Source: DATKDU01 sp035512595
GTDB taxonomy: Bacteria > Planctomycetota > Planctomycetia > Pirellulales > Pirellulaceae
Assembly: GCA_035512595.1 (NCBI GenBank)
Contig: DATKDU010000212.1
Coordinates: 1 to 10,030, forward strand
Length of the DNA stretch: 10,030 nucleotides
Reading direction: 5' to 3'
Made by a program: the position numbers and the translations under genes. Position 1 is the stretch's first letter. Every line of letters begins with the position of its first letter. Below are positions 1-6,717 of this stretch, piece after piece. The notes under the pieces were generated by a model. It did no database searches. It had not been told where the DNA came from and worked only from the letters and a program-made list of their open reading frames with translations.

Positions 1-81
1 ACGCCCCCCGCTCGCCGTTTTGAGGACGCCCCCCGCTCGCCGTTTTGAGGACGCCCCCCGCTCGCCGTTTTGAGGACGCCC
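1..81. repeat. 25-bp tandem repeat, 3 perfect copies plus a 6-bp stub
   Basis: Three identical 25-bp units occupy 1-25, 26-50 and 51-75, and 76-81 repeats the first six bases of the unit. Each unit begins ACGCCCCCCGCTCGCC and ends GTTTTGAGG. The array probably continues beyond the left edge. The GAGG ending the third copy (72-75) lies 6 bases before the ATG at 82, so the repeat supplies the apparent Shine-Dalgarno sequence of the cupin gene. As 25 is not a multiple of three, copy-number change would shift any frame read through the array. There are no spacers, so it is not a CRISPR array. It may be a natural variable-number repeat or an assembly artefact. Confidence 0.95.
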
Positions 82-570
82 ATGACCGCTCACGCTGCCG
101 CTGCCCGCAAGATCGAAGATTTGGTCGTCACGGCCATTCCCGAGGACGACCGGCTGTGGGTGCCGCAGGCGGAGAGCATCTGGTTTCGGCCGCTGCTCTT
201 GGATACGGTCGCCGGACAGTGGGTGAACCTGCTCCGCGTGCGGCGGGCCGGCGTGCTGAGCCGCCATCGGCATCCGGCCCCCGTGTACGGCTACGTGATC
301 AAAGGCTCGTGGCGCTACCGCGAGCACGACTGGGTGGCCCGCGCGGGGATGTTCGTCTTCGAGCCGCCGGGAGAAGTCCACACGCTGCTCTGCGACGACG
401 ACGTGGACGAGATGATCACGCTGTTCCACGTCTGCGGGGCGCTGATCTACTACGATGAGGCGGGCAAGCCGTGCGGGCATGACGACGTCCACACCAAAAT
501 CGACATGTGCCGAAAGCACTTTGCCGCGGTCGGCCTGGGGGCGGATTACGTGGACCAGTTCATTCGATAG
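82..570 (+). CDS. Cupin dioxygenase, 2,4'-dihydroxyacetophenone dioxygenase-like
   Basis: This 162-residue protein is a single-domain cupin. It resembles the 2,4'-dihydroxyacetophenone dioxygenase family, non-heme iron enzymes that split a carbon-carbon bond next to a ketone using O2. The metal-binding signature is visible: an HRHP stretch with His62 and His64, then the strand YVIKGSWRYREHDW, then FEPPGEVHTL with Glu98 and His100. The glutamate of the classical first cupin motif is absent, so the ligand set is His62, His64, His100 and perhaps a further residue. No signal peptide is seen, so it should be cytosolic. The ATG at 82 is preferred over an in-frame TTG at 70 because GAGG sits 6 bases upstream. 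No aromatic-catabolism genes are visible nearby, so the true substrate is unknown. The fold and family are fairly sure; the exact reaction is not. Confidence 0.82.
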   Translation: MTAHAAAARKIEDLVVTAIPEDDRLWVPQAESIWFRPLLLDTVAGQWVNLLRVRRAGVLSRHRHPAPVYGYVIKGSWRYREHDWVARAGMFVFEPPGEVHTLLCDDDVDEMITLFHVCGALIYYDEAGKPCGHDDVHTKIDMCRKHFAAVGLGADYVDQFIR

Positions 571-585
571 GGTTAGCGGTGTTCA

Positions 586-661
586 AATTACCAATGACCA
601 AACCCCAATGACCAAGGGGAATCAACCGCCATTGGTCACTAGGGCTTGGTCATTGGTCATT
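586..661. repeat. Inverted element of 7-bp repeats forming a 33-bp hairpin
   Basis: The left arm (586-618) contains TGACCAA at 595-601 and 609-615, phased at 7 bp with the variants TTACCAA (588) and ACCCCAA (602). The right arm (629-661) holds TTGGTCA at 632, 646 and 653, also in 7-bp phase. The arms pair over 33 positions around a 10-base loop. In plus-strand RNA, 28 of 33 positions are Watson-Crick pairs. In minus-strand RNA, the mismatches at 602/645, 606/641 and 608/639 become G-U wobbles, giving 31 of 33. The element ends 8 bases past the sulfotransferase stop codon. It lacks a strong T-run on either strand, so it is not a textbook terminator. It may protect 3' ends or be a dispersed repetitive element. 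Confidence 0.9.
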
Positions 662-669
662 CGAAGCAG

Positions 670-1485
670 TTACGCTGCCCCGCAAAACGGAACCTCGATT
701 TCCGCCCGGTAGCCGAAGCGGGCGAAATCATCCGCATAGATGCGGGCCACGGCGGCCAGCACTTCCGGCGGGTAGAAACGCCGCCAGTGCGGATGCGACG
801 CCCCAGCGCGGAATTCTTCCACCGGCCAGTCGGCGACGTAGTCGCCCGATTCCTGAGCCGCATACGCCTGCTTCTTGGCGTGCGACAGCGGCACGTTGGT
901 ATCCAGCCGCTGCTGAACGACCGCAAAGTCCGCTTCCATCCGTTCGACATGGCCCACAAAATCCAGCGGCAGTCCGGCCAGGAGGAGCGATTGCGGGCGG
1001 AAATGCTCGTCCAGCTTGTCCATCCGCTCGCGGCCGAGCTGCTGCACGAGCTGGCGGAAGGTCAGGCCGCGCTTGGCATCGGCCCGCACGGCCGCCACCA
1101 GCCGCCGCCACCAGTCGGTCTGCGGATCTTGAAGGTGGAAGTTGCGGACCAGCCTGGCTGCCGTCTTTTTTCCCGGCACCATTTTGTCCAGGTAGGCCGA
1201 GACGAGCCGCGACAGCGGATTGCGGACGAAGGCGAACTTGAACCAGGCGGGGTCGCGCAGGATCGCCGGGGCCTCGTGCGCCGGCAGCGCGGCCCGCGAC
1301 TTGACGAAGGCGTGAATTCCCGGCGCAGGGGATGTTTTTCCTGTAATCGGCAAGAGCCCTTCGACGGCGGCCAGCCAGCGCTTGAGGCTGGTGCAAGCCG
1401 CCTTGGGGACGTAGGCATAGACGAAGCGGCGCGAGCGGCCGACGAGGCAGGTGCGGGTGCAGATGGAGGGCGTGCTGAAGAGCAT
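670..1485 (-). CDS. Sulfotransferase family protein (carbohydrate-type)
   Basis: The 271-residue product resembles PAPS-dependent sulfotransferases of the HNK-1/carbohydrate type, which move sulfate from PAPS to a hydroxyl, usually on a glycan. The 5'-phosphosulfate loop is VPKAACTSLKRWL at residues 26-38. The 3'-phosphate site is FVRNPLSRLVSAYLDK at residues 86-101, with Arg88, Arg93 and Ser96. The later blocks DEHFRPQS (159-166) and FVGHVERMEADF (176-187) also fit the family. Unlike animal Golgi enzymes, it has no N-terminal membrane anchor, so it is probably cytosolic. The ATG at 1485 sits just before the first core strand, but no clear Shine-Dalgarno sequence precedes it. It diverges from the kinase gene and lies alone, with no glycosyltransferase or PAPS-synthesis gene in view. 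The acceptor is unknown. The gene appears intact. Confidence 0.85.
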   Translation of the reverse strand: MLFSTPSICTRTCLVGRSRRFVYAYVPKAACTSLKRWLAAVEGLLPITGKTSPAPGIHAFVKSRAALPAHEAPAILRDPAWFKFAFVRNPLSRLVSAYLDKMVPGKKTAARLVRNFHLQDPQTDWWRRLVAAVRADAKRGLTFRQLVQQLGRERMDKLDEHFRPQSLLLAGLPLDFVGHVERMEADFAVVQQRLDTNVPLSHAKKQAYAAQESGDYVADWPVEEFRAGASHPHWRRFYPPEVLAAVARIYADDFARFGYRAEIEVPFCGAA

Positions 1486-1633
1486 GAGCGTGCGTGGTCG
1501 GCTGGGTTGTCGCGGTTCGGAAAACTAACAAATGCCGCCGTCCTTGTCAGCACCAACCGGCAAGCTGCTAGCAGGTCCCACTTTGCGCGCCGCCCGCGGC
1601 AATCTACCCTACGCCTGTGAGGCTCATTCCCGG

Positions 1634-2989
<1,356 letters not shown>

Positions 2990-3016
2990 GGCAGGCGTTC
3001 CGCAAGATCCCTGATG

Positions 3017-3057
3017 AAAAAGGAGCACCGCCCTCTTTCAAGTGGACGGCTTTCCTT
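3017..3057 (-). terminator. Probable intrinsic terminator of the dxr-rseP unit
   Basis: Read on the minus strand, an outer 5-bp stem AAGGA/TCCTT and an inner 7-bp stem GCCGTCC/GGGCGGT are separated by a 2x2 internal loop and capped by 10 bases. The 3' side ends in five T residues (3021 to 3017). The two wobble pairs of the inner stem are G-U only in minus-strand RNA, which favours a role at the end of rseP, whose stop codon is 31 bases upstream. It sits in the convergent gap behind the histidine kinase. The T-run is short and overlaps the stem. Confidence 0.5.
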
Positions 3058-3087
3058 CGCTTGCGCTTCAGGCTTGTGGTGACCGCC

Positions 3088-5223
3088 TTACGAAAAGAAC
3101 CGGTTGAAATCCATCGCGGTCGCAAAGATCATCAGCGACAAGAGCAGGACCAGCCCTGCCAGGCTGAGGTAGCCCTGCACGTTGGGATTGACCGGCTTGC
3201 GGGTGATCCCTTCCCACGCCAGAAACAGCATGTGGCCGCCGTCGAGCACGGGGATCGGCAGGAAGTTGAGCACCGCCAGGTTGGCGCTCAGGATCGTCAG
3301 GAAGATCAGCAGCGTCGGCAGACCCTCTGAGGCGAAGTGCCCCGCGGCCGTGATGATCCCGACTGGTCCGGATAGGTGCTTGGGCGAGACGCGACGACTG
3401 ACGAGTTGCGAGATCGTGGCGACCACTTCCGTAAGGCGCTCCTTGACCTCGCGGCCACCGAGGTACAGCGCCTCGCCGAGGTTGTCGGCGGTGTGCGTGA
3501 TCCGCACGGGGTAGAAGCGAAGTCCGCGGCGCTCGTCGAAGAAGGTGCTCGACTCGGTCGGCTCAAGGTTGGCAGTGATGGTCTCATTCCCTCGCTCCAC
3601 CTTCAGACGCAGCTTCGTATCGGGCCGCACGCGCTGCAAGAGCGTATGGATGCGAGTCCAGCTTTCGACATCGCCGTCGAGCTTGATCTCCTCGTAAATC
3701 TCCTCGCCGAACAGTTCTATTTCCTTGGCCGCGAACGCCTCGTTGGCGGCCACAAACTGGGCGCTGACCAGGCGATCGCCCGGCTTCAGCCCCCGGCCGG
3801 CGGCAGAGCTCTCCTCGGCAACCGCAGCAACGTCGAGGGTCACCGAGCACGCGAGGCCAATCGACTCGATGCCAACCGGGCCTCCCAGTTCATACGGCTG
3901 CTGGGTTTGCCGCGGGGGCTCGCCACTAACCTTCAGTTCGTGTTCGGTCCCCTTGCGCTGCACAGTCAATGAGTAGACCGTTTCTTCGCCTGCCGGCGGA
4001 GTGAGACGCTGCCCGAGCGTGAGCGGATCGCCGACGTCCTCGCCGTTGACCTTCGTAATGACGTCCCCCGCTTGGAATCCCGCTTTCTCGGCGGGCGAGC
4101 CCATGCGGACAGCGGCGACCGGCCCGATTTTCATCGTGAGGCCGACTTCGCGCATCGGCCGCGGCTCGACGACGACGCTCAGCCTCTCCGAGCGGGGCTT
4201 CTTGGATTTTTGGTCGTCCACACTTCGCTCGATCGTCAGCGTCAGCGGTTGCTTGGGATTCTGCGCCAGAATCGCGTCGAGCCGGGGATCGTAGTCTTTC
4301 TCGGTCAGCTCAATGCCGTTGACGGCCACGAGTCGATCGTTGTTCTTGAGCTCGACATCCGTCTTCGCCGCCAGATGCGCGGGAATCTCGCTGGCAATTG
4401 CCAGTTTCAACCCGTTGGGCGGCAAGAAGCCGATCGTCGGAAATTCGGTTTTGTCCTTGCCGCGATGGGCCGGACGTAGCGTGACCGCTCTTTCCGCACC
4501 GGCTGGAGTTGCCACCACGAGGGTCAAGTCGCGGTCGTCGCCATTGAAGATGATGTTCCGTTTAACGTCCTCAAAGCGGTAGTGATCGTACCGCGTTCCG
4601 TCCTCGCTGAAGGCGATGATTTTCGTTCCAGGCTCGAGATTGTTGATCCAGGCCGGCGTGCCGGGAATCGTGGGGCCGATATCGGCCGGCGTTTCCGGAA
4701 CGCCCAGCCAATACGCCCAGGCGGCCAGCAGCACGCCGAAGATCACATTCATGATCACCCCCGCCGAGATGATCGCCATCCGTGCGGGGACTGATTTTGC
4801 GGGGTAGCTGCGCGGGTCGAGCTCGTACTTCTGCGGTTGCTCGACCGTCGTTTCCGGCGTGAGCCCTTCGGCGGCAGTTCCCTCTTTCAGCACCTTGATC
4901 CGCTCCGCCTCTTCCATCGCGTGCCGCGGGTCGTCATCCTGGCCAAGCATCTTGACGTAGCCACCCAGCGGCAGTGCGCCGATGCCGTATTCGGTTTCCC
5001 CCCACTTAAACTTGCAGAAGCGGAGGTTGAAGATGTCAAAGCCGATGTAGAACTTCTCGCACTTCACGCCGCACGCCTTGGCGACCAGGAAGTGCCCCAG
5101 CTCGTGGACGAAGATCACGAAGCCCAATCCGACCGCCACGCTGCCAATGCTCCACGTCCAGCCGACGATCTCCGACCAGAGGGTCGCATCGCCGGTTGCC
5201 GCAAACAGAACTAATGCATCCAC
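3088..5223 (-). CDS. rseP: RseP-family site-2 zinc metalloprotease with extra PDZ-like domains
   Basis: RseP cuts transmembrane segments, classically anti-sigma factors already trimmed by a site-1 protease. The zinc motif HELGH is at residues 40-44 in membrane segment 1. The family block GIGALPLGGYVKMLG (80-94) and a second membrane segment (about 148-173) follow. The C-terminal zinc motif NFLPIPVLDGGH (653-664) lies in a membrane segment, and a last one spans about 684-704. Between them sit four PDZ-like regions, at about 178-255, 265-355, 365-435 and 450-555. The clearest is the third (GSPAEKAGFQAGDVITKVNG). At 711 residues it is much longer than E. coli RseP (about 450). The GTG start at 5223 is chosen because AGGAGGT lies 6-7 bases upstream. 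It overlaps the dxr end by 13 bases, implying translational coupling. A TTG start at 5247 would add only eight residues. Confidence 0.95.
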   Translation of the reverse strand: MDALVLFAATGDATLWSEIVGWTWSIGSVAVGLGFVIFVHELGHFLVAKACGVKCEKFYIGFDIFNLRFCKFKWGETEYGIGALPLGGYVKMLGQDDDPRHAMEEAERIKVLKEGTAAEGLTPETTVEQPQKYELDPRSYPAKSVPARMAIISAGVIMNVIFGVLLAAWAYWLGVPETPADIGPTIPGTPAWINNLEPGTKIIAFSEDGTRYDHYRFEDVKRNIIFNGDDRDLTLVVATPAGAERAVTLRPAHRGKDKTEFPTIGFLPPNGLKLAIASEIPAHLAAKTDVELKNNDRLVAVNGIELTEKDYDPRLDAILAQNPKQPLTLTIERSVDDQKSKKPRSERLSVVVEPRPMREVGLTMKIGPVAAVRMGSPAEKAGFQAGDVITKVNGEDVGDPLTLGQRLTPPAGEETVYSLTVQRKGTEHELKVSGEPPRQTQQPYELGGPVGIESIGLACSVTLDVAAVAEESSAAGRGLKPGDRLVSAQFVAANEAFAAKEIELFGEEIYEEIKLDGDVESWTRIHTLLQRVRPDTKLRLKVERGNETITANLEPTESSTFFDERRGLRFYPVRITHTADNLGEALYLGGREVKERLTEVVATISQLVSRRVSPKHLSGPVGIITAAGHFASEGLPTLLIFLTILSANLAVLNFLPIPVLDGGHMLFLAWEGITRKPVNPNVQGYLSLAGLVLLLSLMIFATAMDFNRFFS

Positions 5224-6371
5224 CGCACAACCTCCTGCCGCGCCCAACCATCCAGCCGGAGGAGCTCCTCCAGCGTCGGCGCGGGATCAAAGGGATGATT
5301 CTCGACGACCGCTCGGCAGGCTGGCACGATCCGGGTAAACGCCAGCTTCCCTTCCAAAAAACCAGCCACCGCCGCCTCGTTGGCCGCGTTCAGCACCGCC
5401 CCGGCAGTGCCGCCGCTTGTGGCCACTTCCTTTCCCAGCCGCAGTGCCGGAAACCGCTCCTCGTCGGGAGGCTCGAATTCCAGCTTCAAGGCTTGCGAAA
5501 GATCGAGCCGCCGGGCAGGGCTTGCGGCCCGCTGCGGCCAGGTCAAGGCATACTGGATCGGCAGCTTCATATCGGGGGGGCTCAGTTGAGCCAGCACCGA
5601 TCCATCGACGTATTCTACCATCGAGTGGACGATTGACTGCGGGTGGATCACCACGTCGATTTGCTGCGGATCGAGGTCGAACAGCCAGCGAGCCTCGATG
5701 ATTTCCAGGGCCTTGTTCATCATCGTGGCCGAATCAATGGTGATTTTTGGCCCCATCTGCCAGGTCGGATGGGCCAGGGCGTCGGCCACGGTCACCTTTT
5801 CCATCCGCTCGCGGCTGAACGAGCGGAAGGGGCCGCCGCTGGCGGTCAAAATAATTCGCGCTAAATCGCTGCGATTTCCGGCCGCCAACGCCTGGAACAC
5901 AGCAGAATGTTCGCTATCCACGGGCAGAATCTTGGCGTTCCGCTCCGCCGCCAGCCGCATGACCAGCGGCCCGGCCATGACCAGGGTCTCTTTATTCGCC
6001 AGGGCGACGGTCTTTCCCGCCTCCAGAGCGGCCCAAGTCCCTTGCAGACCGGCACTGCCGACGACCGCGGCCACAACGACGTCAACCTCCGGCAGGGACA
6101 CGACTTGGGCAACTTGGGAGCCGCCGCGGAGCAACTCCGTTTCGGGGGGGAGATGCGACCAGTCGAAACGATCAGCTTCCAATTCGTCCGTTGCCACGAC
6201 AAAACGGGGCCGGAATTCCGCCGCCTGCTGGCAAAGGAGCTCGAAATTGCGGTGAGCCGTGATGGCGGCGACGCGAAAAACCCCGCGAGCGTGCCTGACG
6301 ACCTCCAGCGTGCTGCGGCCGATGCTGCCGGTCGAGCCCAAGAGAGCGATGGTGCGCGGGGGATGGGTCAT
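5211..6371 (-). CDS. dxr: 1-deoxy-D-xylulose 5-phosphate reductoisomerase
   Basis: Dxr converts 1-deoxy-D-xylulose 5-phosphate to 2-C-methyl-D-erythritol 4-phosphate with NADPH. It is the committed step of the MEP isoprenoid pathway, acts in the cytosol and is the fosmidomycin target in the family. The 386-residue length is normal. The NADPH site is LLGSTGSIGRSTLEV (10-24), and ALANKETL contains Lys126. The metal ligands are Asp152 and Glu154 in PVDSEHSA and Glu223 in MNKALEIIEA. Substrate-binding residues are visible in LTASGGPFR, HPTWQMGPK (His201) and TIDSATMMNK. All key residues are present, so it should be active. The ATG at 6371 is right before the Rossmann strand; the upstream Shine-Dalgarno is weak. 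It is the first gene of a unit with rseP, an arrangement common in bacteria, and probably supplies precursors for the undecaprenyl carrier and quinones. Confidence 0.97.
   Translation of the reverse strand: MTHPPRTIALLGSTGSIGRSTLEVVRHARGVFRVAAITAHRNFELLCQQAAEFRPRFVVATDELEADRFDWSHLPPETELLRGGSQVAQVVSLPEVDVVVAAVVGSAGLQGTWAALEAGKTVALANKETLVMAGPLVMRLAAERNAKILPVDSEHSAVFQALAAGNRSDLARIILTASGGPFRSFSRERMEKVTVADALAHPTWQMGPKITIDSATMMNKALEIIEARWLFDLDPQQIDVVIHPQSIVHSMVEYVDGSVLAQLSPPDMKLPIQYALTWPQRAASPARRLDLSQALKLEFEPPDEERFPALRLGKEVATSGGTAGAVLNAANEAAVAGFLEGKLAFTRIVPACRAVVENHPFDPAPTLEELLRLDGWARQEVVRWMH
5230..5236 (-). promoter_or_regulatory. Strong Shine-Dalgarno of rseP inside the end of dxr
   Basis: The minus strand reads AGGAGGT here, a near-perfect anti-16S match, with 6 bases between it and the GTG at 5223. 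It lies within the last codons of dxr. It decides the rseP start and suggests that ribosomes finishing dxr can reinitiate on rseP. Confidence 0.85.
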
Positions 6372-6403
6372 GTGGCAAAGCCGACCGGTGGGCAGCCGAC
6401 CAA

Positions 6404-6432
6404 CCTGTTCGTCCGCGGCAAAAGCGGACAGG
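6404..6432 (-). other. Hairpin in the dxr leader
   Basis: GTCCGC (6411-6416) and GCGGAC (6424-6429) pair perfectly around a 7-base loop. CCTG at 6404-6407 can instead extend the stem with CAGG at 6429-6432 across a 4-base bulge. It lies 33-61 bases upstream of the dxr ATG, inside the predicted transcript leader. Function is unknown, and it could be chance in GC-rich DNA. Confidence 0.4.
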
Positions 6433-6476
6433 ATGTCGGGCTAAATAGAAGCGCAGCCTTAACTTCCGTCGCTGGC

Positions 6477-6505
6477 ATTCTAGGGGTGGCGAAAAAAACC
6501 AACAA
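6477..6505 (-). promoter_or_regulatory. Candidate sigma-70-type promoter for dxr-rseP
   Basis: On the minus strand, TTGTTG (6505-6500) is followed by a 17-base spacer and TAGAAT (6482-6477), which matches the TATAAT consensus at five of six positions. The -35 box matches TTGACA only in its TTG core. Transcription would begin near 6470 and leave a leader of about 100 bases before the dxr ATG. The spacer includes a run of seven T residues. Confidence 0.45.
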
Positions 6506-6524
6506 CCCGGAAAGGGCTCTTGCA

Positions 6525-6552
6525 CTGACCGCCCGGAGAGAGAGGGTATAAT
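6525..6552 (+). promoter_or_regulatory. Candidate sigma-70-type promoter for ftsH
   Basis: A perfect TATAAT at 6547-6552 stands out in GC-rich DNA. CTGACC at 6525-6530 is a 4-of-6 match to TTGACA with a 16-base spacer. An alternative TTGCAC at 6520-6525 would need a 21-base spacer, which is too long. Transcription would start near 6559, leaving a leader of about 158 bases before ftsH. Its -35 box is only 19 bases from that of the divergent dxr promoter. Confidence 0.55.
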
Positions 6553-6589
6553 CTGTTTGTCGAGTGGATTGGTTACCCGCCGAGTCAAT

Positions 6590-6716
6590 AATGGCTCCAG
6601 TCCCGCCTTCACACCTTGGGGCGTCAATTCCTCGCACTGGTCTGTCGTATCTGGCCCGAGCCTCCGCGCTGGGGCCGACTTCGCCGCTTTCATCACCGTT
6701 CCTACTGGTAGCCATT
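6590..6716 (+). promoter_or_regulatory. Long-range stem in the ftsH leader over the translation start region
   Basis: AATGGCTCCAGT at 6590-6601 is complementary to ACTGGTAGCCATT at 6704-6716, giving 12 base pairs with one bulged T at 6709. The 3' arm ends one base before the ftsH ATG at 6718 and covers the only place where a ribosome binding site could be. The 102-base loop contains at least one further small stem, GGCCC (6653-6657) with GGGCC (6672-6676). Such a fold could limit ftsH translation until opened by heat, a ligand or a protein. No known riboswitch or thermometer class is recognised. The base pairing is seen; the regulatory role is inferred. Confidence 0.45.
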
Positions 6717-6717
6717 C

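Noticed and set aside
1..81. CRISPR array
   Set aside because: The 25-bp units are directly adjacent with no spacers, and no cas gene is present.
45..458. Alternative plus-strand reading frame starting inside the repeat
   Set aside because: It is Arg/Pro/Gly-rich, resembles no protein and overlaps the well-supported cupin gene in another frame.
586..661. Insertion sequence remnant or MITE
   Set aside because: No target-site duplication was visible and the inner structure is a phased heptamer array rather than transposon ends. A mobile origin cannot be excluded without other copies.
1544..1574. Possible kinase promoter with TTGTCA as -35
   Set aside because: The -35 match is good but no acceptable -10 lies at 16-18 bases, so it was not listed.
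646..1620. Long plus-strand frame opposite the sulfotransferase
   Set aside because: It is an antisense shadow caused by high GC content. The minus strand carries both PAPS-binding motifs.
1532..1633. Upstream ATG of the histidine kinase
   Set aside because: The extra 34 residues are not membrane-like or family-like, and the ATG at 1532 has no clear ribosome binding site, whereas 1634 has GAGG upstream.
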